Assembly: GCA_031275795.1 (NCBI GenBank) | Contig: JAISOG010000039.1 | Coordinates: 40,583 to 104,582, forward strand | DNA length: 64,000 nt | Reading direction: 5' to 3' | Source: Candidatus Endomicrobiellum incisitermitis | GTDB taxonomy: Bacteria; Elusimicrobiota; Endomicrobiia; Endomicrobiales; Endomicrobiaceae | Part shown: one piece after another, positions 37,677 through 45,120 of the stretch | Position numbering within the stretch: the first letter of the stretch is position 1 | Layout: every line of letters begins with the position of its first letter | Program-made: the position numbers and the translations under genes | Notes under the pieces: generated by a model | The model's input: only the letters and a program-made list of their open reading frames with translations | Database searches by the model: none | What the model was told of the DNA's origin: nothing

Positions 37677-39696
37677 GTTAGTTTCTAAATTTAAGCCTTC
37701 AGGCGACCAACCACAAGCAATAGAAAAGCTTTATAATAATTATTTAAATGGTAAACAATCTCAAGTTTTGCTTGGCGTTACAGGTTCCGGAAAGACTTTT
37801 GTGATGGCAAATCTTATCGAGAAACTTCAAAAACCGACGTTGATAATGTCGCCAAATAAAATTTTGGCTGCTCAAACTTATGCAGAGTTTAGATCGTTTT
37901 TTCCTAATAATGCTGTAGAGTATTTTATATCATATTATGATTATTATCAGCCGGAGGCTTATATACCCTCAAGTGACACGTATATAGAAAAGGATGCTTC
38001 AATAAATGACCATATAGATAGATTACGCCTTAAAGCTACGACTTCTCTGCTTGAAAGAAAAGATGTTATAGTAGTAGCTTCGGTATCCTGCATATACAAT
38101 TTAGGGTCTCCTAAAGATTATCAAAATATGTGTATTAAAATAGTGGTTGGGGAAGACACGTCCATGGATAATCTTTTAAATGAGCTTATATCTAGCCATT
38201 ATGAAAGGAATAACGTTGAGTTTATTCGTGGAAGGTTTAGAGTCAAAGGTGACACTGTAGAAATTTTTCCTGCTTATCTTGAGATGGCAATAAGAGTTGA
38301 ATTTTTTGGTGATACAATAGAAAGTATAAAAGAGTTTAATCCAATCACCAGAGAAATTATTTCTAAAAAAAAGCAATCTTATATTTATCCTGCAAAGCTT
38401 TTTGTAGTAGGTAAAGAAAAAATTGATAAAGCTATAAAAAGTATAGAGATTGAGTTAGAAGAACGTCTTAGAGTGTTAAAATCTCAAAATAAACTTTTAG
38501 AAGCTCAACGTTTAAAACAGAGAACTAAATATGATATGGAAATGTTGAGAGAAACTGGTTTTTGTAATGGTGTTGAAAATTATTCAAGACATCTTTCTGG
38601 GAATTTGCCAGGAGTTAGACCAACTACATTGATAGACTATTTTTTACAAGAAAATGATGATTTTTTAATGATAGCAGATGAATCTCATATTTTGTTACCT
38701 CAGGTAAGAGGGATGTATGAAGGAGATAGAAGCAGAAAACAAACTCTTGTCGATTTTGGATTTAGACTGCCTTCAGCTCTAGATAATAGACCTATGAAAT
38801 TTAGAGAATTTGAGAGTTTAATAAGAAAGTTTATGATGGTTTCTGCTACGCCAGGAAAGTATGAGCTAGAAAGAAGTAAAGATAATATAGTAGATTTAAT
38901 TATTAGACCTACAGGGTTAGTTGATCCAGAAGTTGTTGTACGATCTATTAATGGTCAAGTACGTGACTTGATGGAAGAGGTTCAAAAAACTGTTAATAAA
39001 AAGCAGAGAGTTTTGATAACCACCTTAACGAAAAAAATGTCAGAAGATTTGACGGTTTTTCTTAAAGAAAAAGGTTTTAGAGTGGAATATTTACATTCTG
39101 AAATAGATGCTTTAACAAGAATAGAGTTACTTAAAAATTTACGTCTTGGGAAGTTTGATGTTTTAGTAGGGATTAATCTTTTAAGAGAAGGTTTAGATTT
39201 ACCAGAAGTTTCGCTAGTTGTGGTTTTAGATGCAGATAAAGAAGGTTTTTTACGCTCTGAATCGACTTTAATACAGATTTGTGGAAGAGCAGCAAGGAAT
39301 GTTGATGGGCGCGTCATATTTTATGCAGATGTTATCACAGGTTCAATGCAAAAAGCATTGACAGAGATGGCCAGGCGTAGAAGAAAGCAATTAGAGTACA
39401 ACAAAAAAAATAATATTAAGCCAAAAACAATAATTAAAGCAGTTCATGAACTTGAAGAGTTTAAAAACTTATCAAAAAAAGAATCCCTTAAATATATGAT
39501 GTCAGAAGAAAAGCTTGATTATAAAATTACCAAAAAGAATATAGACTCGATAATTAAAGATATAGAAATGCAGATGAAAACTGCGGCAGAAAATTTAGAT
39601 TTTGAGTCTGCTACTATTTTAAGAGATAGAATGCTGGAACTTAAAAGTATGAAATCTGATAGTACTGTTGCTAAAATGCCAAAACCTGCTAGATAA
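37663..39696 (+). CDS. uvrB: Excinuclease ABC subunit B
   Basis: UvrB is the damage-verification helicase of nucleotide excision repair. The 677 residues have FKPSGDQPQAIEKL at the start, Walker A GVTGSGKTFVMANL near 38, the beta-hairpin YYDYYQPEAYIP near 92, and IADESHILLPQVRGMY (motif II). A VLVGINLLREGLDLPEV segment, IQICGRAARN (motif VI), and a C-terminal UvrC-binding UVR domain (KDIEMQMKTAAENLDFESA) follow. Complete, with an intact UVR domain; uvrA and uvrC are not in this window, but mfd is. Confidence 0.97.
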   Translation: MEKFKLVSKFKPSGDQPQAIEKLYNNYLNGKQSQVLLGVTGSGKTFVMANLIEKLQKPTLIMSPNKILAAQTYAEFRSFFPNNAVEYFISYYDYYQPEAYIPSSDTYIEKDASINDHIDRLRLKATTSLLERKDVIVVASVSCIYNLGSPKDYQNMCIKIVVGEDTSMDNLLNELISSHYERNNVEFIRGRFRVKGDTVEIFPAYLEMAIRVEFFGDTIESIKEFNPITREIISKKKQSYIYPAKLFVVGKEKIDKAIKSIEIELEERLRVLKSQNKLLEAQRLKQRTKYDMEMLRETGFCNGVENYSRHLSGNLPGVRPTTLIDYFLQENDDFLMIADESHILLPQVRGMYEGDRSRKQTLVDFGFRLPSALDNRPMKFREFESLIRKFMMVSATPGKYELERSKDNIVDLIIRPTGLVDPEVVVRSINGQVRDLMEEVQKTVNKKQRVLITTLTKKMSEDLTVFLKEKGFRVEYLHSEIDALTRIELLKNLRLGKFDVLVGINLLREGLDLPEVSLVVVLDADKEGFLRSESTLIQICGRAARNVDGRVIFYADVITGSMQKALTEMARRRRKQLEYNKKNNIKPKTIIKAVHELEEFKNLSKKESLKYMMSEEKLDYKITKKNIDSIIKDIEMQMKTAAENLDFESATILRDRMLELKSMKSDSTVAKMPKPAR

Positions 39697-39854
39697 GTAT
39701 ATAACTAGCGCGTTTTTGAAAATTATAATATTCTAATGTCTTCAAAAAGATCTCTTAAAAAGTCCAAAATAGTAGAGCTTTATAATCAATTCGTGTTTTG
39801 CAATAAATGCTCTCTTGCGTTGATAAAATTTGTGCGCGGTGAGGAGGTTTAAGA

Positions 39855-40112
39855 TTGGCAGAAATTAAGAAAACACCTCAAGAAAGACATATCGGCAGAA
39901 TGGCTTTGTATAACAGGACTATAATCCAAGCTATCTCTGACAAATTAGATATTTCAAATGGTGAGGCATTGCAAAAATTTTATAATTCCGAGCTTTATAT
40001 CCAGTATTCTGATGAAGATACAAAGGTTTGGCATTTCAGCTGCAAGGCCCTTGCTGACATGCTTGCCTATGAATTACGGCATGGTAAGCTTGTAATACCA
40101 TCTGAGGTGTAA
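39855..40112 (+). CDS. DUF3791-like small protein, first of a pair
   Basis: This 85-residue protein starts with TTG at 39855, supported by a strong GAGGAGG site at 39841-39847. Its middle (IIQAISDKLDISNGEALQKFYN) and the following SELYIQYSDEDTKVWHFSC-KALADML segment resemble proteins that accompany DUF3791/DUF3990 genes. DUF3990 proteins are related to ADP-ribosyltransferases, and the small partners are suspected antitoxins. No DUF3990 gene follows here. The 3-bp spacing to the next small gene indicates one transcript. Confidence 0.55.
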   Translation: MAEIKKTPQERHIGRMALYNRTIIQAISDKLDISNGEALQKFYNSELYIQYSDEDTKVWHFSCKALADMLAYELRHGKLVIPSEV

Positions 40113-40115
40113 ATT

Positions 40116-40331
40116 TTGAAAAATTACAATAACATTGAATTCGTTACATTTTGCATAGAGATTTATGGAGGGGCAAAAGATATTAGTGGCAGGGAAGCTT
40201 ACGAAAAATTAAATTCAACAGGTGCATTAGATTATATAGATGAATGTTACGAAGGGTTGCATGTAGAAACCAATGATGGGATAGTTTGGAATATTGATGA
40301 ATTTATTAATAACAATCAAGTTACTGTTTAA
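40116..40331 (+). CDS. DUF3791-like small protein, second of a pair
   Basis: This 71-residue protein has the DUF3791 layout: EFVTFCIEIYGGAKDISGREAYEKL, then STGALDYIDECYEGLHVE and a C-terminal WNIDEFINNNQ. DUF3791 proteins are short helical proteins found beside DUF3990 (ADP-ribosyltransferase-like) proteins. It lies 3 bp downstream of the other small gene; both are plus strand. No toxin-like partner is visible in the following 400 bp, so the pair may be what remains of a larger addiction or effector module. Confidence 0.65.
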   Translation: MKNYNNIEFVTFCIEIYGGAKDISGREAYEKLNSTGALDYIDECYEGLHVETNDGIVWNIDEFINNNQVTV

Positions 40332-40717
40332 TTCTATGTGTGTATTCACCTTTGCAGCATAAGTTTATTAGAGCCAATGCTCGCGTTTCCATAGGTTGGC
40401 ATAGTGTTTCTTCTGAACGAAAAATCCTTGTAAAATAAGGCATTTTATAGGTTGGACTGAATTGTTGCGAAAAATAAATCCCAAAGGCGTAGTCAAACAC
40501 TCTATACATTGTTTTAGGTCTGAATCGACCTCTTCCCATGTTTAGCATGAACTAATTTGAAAGACTATTTGGAAATTGGTGTAATTAATCTATCATGCTG
40601 ATATTAAAAATTTTACAAAAATTCAAAAATGCAACCTTAAGATGTAAATTTACTGAAAAAAATTACAGCTTTGGTGATACATATATTTTATGATAGAAAT
40701 TTGATTTATGACGAGGC
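40332..40717. other. Gap without a supportable gene
   Basis: Between the DUF3791-like gene and the next promoter I see no convincing gene. A reverse-strand frame (40321-40548) encodes a basic, aromatic-rich peptide with no ribosome site and no family. The slightly higher GC of 40330-40560 suggests decayed coding DNA, possibly the missing partner of the preceding gene pair; this is only a guess. Confidence 0.4.
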
Positions 40718-40746
40718 TTGACATGTTTTTGGATTTGTGTTACAAT
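40718..40746 (+). promoter_or_regulatory. Near-perfect sigma70 promoter, start codon at predicted TSS
   Basis: TTGACA (40718-40723), exactly 17 bp, TACAAT (40741-40746): -35 perfect, -10 five of six. The ATG of the next gene is at 40755, only 8 bp after the -10 box, so transcription would begin within 0-2 bases of the start codon, giving a leaderless or nearly leaderless mRNA. Confidence 0.75.
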
Positions 40747-40754
40747 CTGAAAAA

Positions 40755-41060
40755 ATGAAATCTATTGAATTGATATTAACTATTTCAGTTATTGTTTTAA
40801 CTATCTCTGTAGTTATTGGAGTAGTTTGTTTTGTTTTAACATTGATCAATATAAGGAAAGCGGTAGTACAAATTGAAATAGTAGCTAATAAAATTAATAT
40901 TGAACTTGATCTTATAAATAAGGTTTCTTATAAAGTTGCTTCGATAACTGAAAAGGTTTCATCTCCATTTGTTTCAATGATTTCTCTTCTTTTTTATGCT
41001 GTCTCTAGTATTAATAAAAAGAAAAAACAAGCGCAAGGAGAAAAAAATGAGCGACAATAA
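40755..41060 (+). CDS. Small membrane protein, DUF948-like
   Basis: This 101-residue protein has one N-terminal membrane segment (LTISVIVLTISVVIGVVCFVLTLINI) then an amphipathic helix (KINIELDLINKVSYKVASITEKV) and a basic tail. This layout is that of DUF948 / YtxG-like proteins, which are often paired with a YtxH protein, as here. Function is unknown; stress or envelope roles are suspected in Firmicutes. A GTG 18 bp upstream overlaps the -10 box, so ATG 40755 is the start. No ribosome site is possible if the promoter is used as predicted. The 3' end overlaps the next gene by 14 bp. Confidence 0.65.
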   Translation: MKSIELILTISVIVLTISVVIGVVCFVLTLINIRKAVVQIEIVANKINIELDLINKVSYKVASITEKVSSPFVSMISLLFYAVSSINKKKKQAQGEKNERQ

Positions 41061-41331
41061 AGATACATTCTTTGCTTTTCTTTTAGGTGGAATAGTTGGT
41101 GCAGCTATTGGTATTTTATATGCTCCTAAATCCGGGAAAGAAACTAGAAAAAATATTAAGAGATTAAGTGAAGATATTGTTGACAATATGAATGATTTTA
41201 GTGAGGATATTGCTAAAACTGGAAAGAGAATTTATGAAGAAGGTCGTGAAAAAGTTTTGTCCGGCAAAGATAAAATAAGTGAAGCTTTTGACGCTGGTAA
41301 AAAGGCTTTTGAAAAATGTAGTAAAAGTTAG
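41047..41331 (+). CDS. YtxH-like membrane-associated protein
   Basis: This 94-residue protein shows the YtxH signature: a glycine-rich membrane segment followed by a proline-lysine turn (FAFLLGGIVGAAIGILYAPKS, trimmed, then GKETRKNI). A long charged amphipathic helix (LSEDIVDNMNDFSEDIAKT, EAFDAGKKAFEK) follows. The start is ATG 41047 after an aaggag site; an ATG 51 bp upstream lies inside the previous gene. The 14-bp overlap with the DUF948-like gene signals translational coupling. The paired family occurrence supports both calls. Biochemical role unknown. Confidence 0.8.
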   Translation: MSDNKDTFFAFLLGGIVGAAIGILYAPKSGKETRKNIKRLSEDIVDNMNDFSEDIAKTGKRIYEEGREKVLSGKDKISEAFDAGKKAFEKCSKS

Positions 41332-41345
41332 TTTAAGTATTTTAT

Positions 41346-41418
41346 GCTGAGGTAGCTCAGTTGGTAGAGCACAGGTCTGAAAAACCTGGTGTCGACAGTT
41401 CGATTCTGTCCCTCAGCA
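41346..41418 (+). tRNA. tRNA-Phe (anticodon GAA)
   Basis: The acceptor GCTGAGG pairs with CCTCAGC, discriminator A. D-arm gctcagttggtagagc, anticodon stem caggt/acctg with loop ctgaaaa (anticodon GAA), T-arm acagttcgattctgt. CCA is not encoded. Lies 13 bp before tRNA-Thr, 14 bp after the YtxH gene; probably cotranscribed with the neighbours. Confidence 0.96.
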
Positions 41419-41431
41419 TATTTCTATTTGT

Positions 41432-41504
41432 GCCGATGTAGCTCAGTTGGTAGAGCAATTGCTTCGTAAGCAATGGGTCGGAGGTTCAAATCCTCTCATC
41501 GGCT
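41432..41504 (+). tRNA. tRNA-Thr (anticodon CGT)
   Basis: The acceptor GCCGATG pairs with CATCGGC, discriminator T. The anticodon stem ttgct/agcaa carries loop tcgta- with anticodon CGT, and the T-arm is gaggttcaaatcctc. CCA is not encoded. Followed after about 20 bp by a hairpin terminator. Confidence 0.95.
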
Positions 41505-41526
41505 TTTATATGATTAAAGTAAAATT

Positions 41527-41553
41527 CTTCGCCTATTATGGCGAGGTTTTTTT
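41527..41553 (+). terminator. Rho-independent terminator after the tRNA pair
   Basis: The stem cttcgcc (41527-41533) pairs with ggcgagg (41540-41546), with one G-T pair, over a 6-nt loop, followed by a run of seven T. It ends the tRNA-Phe/tRNA-Thr transcript. Confidence 0.85.
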
Positions 41554-41655
41554 ATTTAATTTTAAAATCCATGAAATTTTTTAAAAAAAATTTTTAGTTC
41601 TTTGTTTTATATATGAATTTGTTAAAACAATAATGAAATAGGTCCTTTAGGTTAA

Positions 41656-41708
41656 TTGACAAAACTATGTGTATGTTGTAGTATTGTTTGCAATACAACA
41701 TATAGTGT
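41656..41708 (+). promoter_or_regulatory. nrdR-nrdJ promoter with candidate NrdR boxes
   Basis: TTGACA (41656-41661), 17 bp, TAGTAT (41679-41684). ACAACATATAGTGT at 41695-41708 fits the NrdR-box consensus (ACACWATATCTTGT in reverse) with one mismatch. A weaker partner, TATGTGTATGTTGT, lies at 41666-41679 over the spacer. Paired boxes overlapping the promoter are the usual NrdR arrangement, but the spacing here (29 bp start to start) is slightly off the usual three helical turns. Confidence 0.6.
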
Positions 41709-41736
41709 TTTGTTAAACTAAAAGTAAGGAAAAAAT

Positions 41737-42210
41737 ATGAAATGTCCTTTTTGTGGTAGTATTGATGACCAAGTACTAGATTCTCGCCCCGTAGAGCACA
41801 CATCAGCTGTGAGAAGGCGTAGGGAATGTTCTAGCTGCAAAAAAAGGTACACTACTTTTGAACGTCCGGAAGAATTAATGATCATGGTTGTTAAGTCAAA
41901 TAGGTCTAGAGAGCCTTTTGATAGGAAAAAAGTTTGGGTGGGTATAGATAGAGCTTGTAAAAAATGTCAAATTTCTGCCGAAACTATAGATAAACTTGTA
42001 AGTGAAATAGAAAATGAGATACTTAGTGAATATATAATGGAAATTCCGTCTACAATTATAGGTGAAAAAGTTTTAGAAAAGCTTTGGGACATTGATTTAG
42101 TACCATATATAAGATTTGCATCTGTTTATAGAAAATTTACTGATATAGATACTTTTATGAAAGAATTAAAAAAATTAAAAAAAGAACATGGCAAAAGGCA
42201 AAAAATATAG
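41737..42210 (+). CDS. nrdR: Transcriptional repressor of ribonucleotide reductase genes
   Basis: This 157-residue protein has an N-terminal zinc ribbon (MKCPFCGS..., ECSSCKKRYTTFER; CxxC pairs at 3/6 and 31/34) and an ATP-cone domain (about 49-139: IMVVKSNRSREPFDRKKV). NrdR senses ATP/dATP and represses nrd genes. It lies directly upstream of nrdJ with a shared promoter that carries a candidate NrdR box, so it probably autoregulates and controls the B12-dependent reductase. Confidence 0.96.
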   Translation: MKCPFCGSIDDQVLDSRPVEHTSAVRRRRECSSCKKRYTTFERPEELMIMVVKSNRSREPFDRKKVWVGIDRACKKCQISAETIDKLVSEIENEILSEYIMEIPSTIIGEKVLEKLWDIDLVPYIRFASVYRKFTDIDTFMKELKKLKKEHGKRQKI

Positions 42211-42246
42211 AAATATAATGGTTTAAGTACTTAAGGGAGTTTTTCG

Positions 42247-44526
42247 ATGGCAAACAGTAAATTAAATGATTTGTTAAACTACAAAGTAACGTTAGAAAAA
42301 AATGCTTTAACAGTTTTACAAAAACGTTATTTAAAAAAAGATGAGAAAGGAAATATAATTGAAACTCCTGAAGATTTATTTTTTAGAGTTGCCTACAACA
42401 TTGCTAAAGCAGATACTAACTATGATAAAAATGCTGATATTAATGTAACTGTAAAAGAATTTTATTTTGCAATGGCAAATCTAGATTTTTTACCAAATTC
42501 TCCGACGTTGATGAATGCAGGTAGACATTTACAGCAATTGTCTGCATGTTTTGTTTTGCCAATAGAAGATTCTATGGATTCTATTTTTGAAACTTTAAAA
42601 AATACTGCTCTTATACATAAATCTGGAGGAGGAACAGGCTTTTCTTTTTCCAGACTTCGCCCTAACAAGGATGTTGTAAAAACTACTTGCGGTGTCTCTT
42701 CAGGGCCGGTATCTTTTATACACGTTTTTAACTCTGCCACAGAAGCTATAAAGCAAGGTGGTACTAGACGTGGAGCAAATATGGGTATGCTTCGTATAGA
42801 TCATCCTGATATTTTAGAGTTTATATCTTGTAAAGATAAAAATGATAGTTTAAATAACTTCAATATATCTGTTGCTATAACAAAAGAGTTTATGGATGCG
42901 TTAGAAAGTAATACAGATTATAATCTGTATAATCCAAGAAATGGCGAAATTTCGGGTGTTTTAAGTGCAAGAGCGGTTTTTAATAAAGTTGTTGAGCAAT
43001 CTTGGAAAAATGGTGAGCCAGGTGTAGTTTTTATCGATACTATAAATGATAAAAATCCTACTCCAAAAATAGGTAAAATAGAAGCTACAAATCCTTGTGG
43101 TGAGCAACCTTTACTTCCTTATGAATCTTGTAACTTAGGTTCTATTAATTTGGGACATTTTGTAACTAATAAAGATGTTGATTGGATAAAATTAGAAAAA
43201 AGAATTAAAACTGCTGTCCATTTCTTAGATAATGTTATAGATATGAATAATTATCCCATAGAAAAAATAGACGAAGTTACTCGTTCTAATAGAAAGATAG
43301 GTCTTGGTGTGATGGGCTGGGCTGATATGCTTTTGAGTTTAGGGATTGCTTATGGTAGCAAAGATTCTTTAAATTTAGCAGAAAAAGTTATGGGCTTTAT
43401 TCAAAGTAAATCTCATCTTTTTTCGCAGGAGTTAGCAACGAAAAGAGGAGCTTTTATAAATTTTAAGAATAGTGTTTATTCAGATGGAAAACTTATGAGA
43501 AATGCTACAACTACTACTATAGCTCCAACAGGAACAATTGGTATTATTGCTTCTGCTTCAGGGGGTATAGAACCTATTTTTGCGCTTGTTTACAAAAGAG
43601 CACAATGTTTAGATAATGAAGAAATGTATGAAATTAACCCATATTTTGAAAAAATAGCAAAAGAAAAAGGCTTTTATTCTAAAGAACTTATGGATAAGAT
43701 TGCTCAAAAAGGGAGTATTCAAGATTTTGTTGAAATTCCTGAAGATATAAGAAAAATATTTATTACATCACATGATATTTCTCCGGAAAGTCATGTGAAG
43801 ATGCAAGCTGCTTTTCAGAAATTTACAGATAATGCTGTTTCAAAGACTGTAAACTTTCCAAATAGTGCTACAAAAGAAGATGTAAGAAAAGTGTATATTC
43901 TTTCTTATAAAATGGGATGTAAAGGTGTTACTGTTTATCGCGACGGAAGTAGAGAAGTACAAGTTTTAAATATTGCAAATAAAAAAGATGGACTACAATC
44001 AACAAAGGAAGCAAAGCCTAGGGTTCGTCCAAATAGAACAGTTGGTTTTACGTTTCTTATGCGTACTGGATGTGGGAAAATGTATGTGACAGTAAACGAA
44101 GATGATGATGGTGTGTGTGAAGTATTTACTCAACTTGGAAAGTCTGGAGGTTGTACATCTTCACAAGCAGAAGCTATAAGTCGTTTAATTTCTTTAGCAT
44201 TGAGTTCTGGTGTTGATCAACAAACAATTATAGAGCAAATAAAAGGAATAAGATGCCCTTCTCCTACACTTGCAGAAAGTGGGGCTATTTTGTCTTGCGC
44301 AGATGCAGTTGCAAAAGCGTTAGAAGCTTATAATAAAGAAAAAATGTCACCGGATTTATTTACGCAAGAAACAGTGTCTAACTCTTTAAAAGAAAAACAA
44401 TATTCTTATGACCCTGATGCAAATATGTCTGGTGCTTGTCCACAATGTCCTGAATGTGGAGAGATGTTGACTTTTTCTGAAGGCTGTGTGGTTTGTAGAG
44501 AATGTGGATATTCTAAGTGTTTTTAA
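42247..44526 (+). CDS. nrdJ: Adenosylcobalamin-dependent ribonucleotide reductase (class II)
   Basis: NrdJ makes deoxyribonucleotides using coenzyme B12 as radical generator, independent of oxygen. The 759 residues contain FLPNSPTLMNAGR, a SACFVLPIEDSM segment, GGGTGFSFSRLRP, the active-site NPCGEQPLLPYESCNLGSINLG (trimmed to motif NPCGEQ-CNLGSINL), and TTTIAPTGTIGIIAS. The TSCPD domain (LMRTGCGKMYVTVNED) follows near 600. A C-terminal zinc-ribbon-like cysteine cluster (CPQCPECGEML, CRECGYSKC) probably rereduces the active site. There is no N-terminal ATP cone. The ribosome site is aagggag before the ATG. It depends on B12 supply: see the CobO/Btu block 11 kb downstream. Confidence 0.96.
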   Translation: MANSKLNDLLNYKVTLEKNALTVLQKRYLKKDEKGNIIETPEDLFFRVAYNIAKADTNYDKNADINVTVKEFYFAMANLDFLPNSPTLMNAGRHLQQLSACFVLPIEDSMDSIFETLKNTALIHKSGGGTGFSFSRLRPNKDVVKTTCGVSSGPVSFIHVFNSATEAIKQGGTRRGANMGMLRIDHPDILEFISCKDKNDSLNNFNISVAITKEFMDALESNTDYNLYNPRNGEISGVLSARAVFNKVVEQSWKNGEPGVVFIDTINDKNPTPKIGKIEATNPCGEQPLLPYESCNLGSINLGHFVTNKDVDWIKLEKRIKTAVHFLDNVIDMNNYPIEKIDEVTRSNRKIGLGVMGWADMLLSLGIAYGSKDSLNLAEKVMGFIQSKSHLFSQELATKRGAFINFKNSVYSDGKLMRNATTTTIAPTGTIGIIASASGGIEPIFALVYKRAQCLDNEEMYEINPYFEKIAKEKGFYSKELMDKIAQKGSIQDFVEIPEDIRKIFITSHDISPESHVKMQAAFQKFTDNAVSKTVNFPNSATKEDVRKVYILSYKMGCKGVTVYRDGSREVQVLNIANKKDGLQSTKEAKPRVRPNRTVGFTFLMRTGCGKMYVTVNEDDDGVCEVFTQLGKSGGCTSSQAEAISRLISLALSSGVDQQTIIEQIKGIRCPSPTLAESGAILSCADAVAKALEAYNKEKMSPDLFTQETVSNSLKEKQYSYDPDANMSGACPQCPECGEMLTFSEGCVVCRECGYSKCF

Positions 44527-44535
44527 GAGGATATA

Positions 44536-45084
44536 ATGGTTAAAAATGATAAATGGATAAAAAAGATGGCTTTAGAACAAGGTTTAATAGAACCTTTTGA
44601 GCCAAATCAAGTTAGAGAAGGAAACATTTCTTTTGGAACTTCTTCGTATGGGTATGATATGCGTGTTTCAAATGAGTTTATGATTATGAACAGAAATGTT
44701 AATATTCTTGATCCTAAAAATGCTGTAGATATATTTAACCCTGTTGTAGTTGAAGACTTTATAGAAATACCTCCAGATTCTACTGTTTTAGGTAAAACAG
44801 TAGAATACTTTAGAATACCTAGGGACATTGTCACAATAGCGTTTGGAAAGTCAACTTATGCAAGATGTGGCATTTTTGTAAATATTACTCCTTTTGAGCC
44901 ACAATGGGAAGGATATGCTACGCTTTCTATAGCAAACACAACGATTTTGCCAGTAAAAGTTTATGCTAATGAAGGAATAGCGCAAGTATTATTTTTACAA
45001 GCAAGTGAGACTTGCGAAGTTTCCTATGCAGATAGAAAAGGTAAGTATCAGGCTCAAAAAACTATAACCCAGGCAAAAATTTGA
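44536..45084 (+). CDS. dcd: dCTP deaminase
   Basis: This enzyme of 182 residues deaminates dCTP to dUTP, feeding dTMP synthesis. Typical motifs are [66 protein letters not shown] (read as [10 protein letters not shown] and WEGYATLSI, containing the catalytic Glu and substrate-binding Arg/Ser) and [10 protein letters not shown]. It sits 9 bp after nrdJ in what looks like a deoxynucleotide operon. The AQ-ending C-terminus is intact. Bifunctional dCTP deaminase/dUTPase is possible and not distinguishable by eye. Confidence 0.93.
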   Translation: MVKNDKWIKKMALEQGLIEPFEPNQVREGNISFGTSSYGYDMRVSNEFMIMNRNVNILDPKNAVDIFNPVVVEDFIEIPPDSTVLGKTVEYFRIPRDIVTIAFGKSTYARCGIFVNITPFEPQWEGYATLSIANTTILPVKVYANEGIAQVLFLQASETCEVSYADRKGKYQAQKTITQAKI

Positions 45085-45120
45085 TACAATGTAATGGCCT
45101 ACTAAATGTAGAGGATGACA

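Noticed and set aside
40321-40548. Reverse-strand 75-codon frame with FGIYFSQQF segment, checked as a DUF3990-like toxin remnant
   Set aside because: Only a vague resemblance to the FGKGFYLT-type motif, no ribosome site, no supporting motifs; treated as gap.
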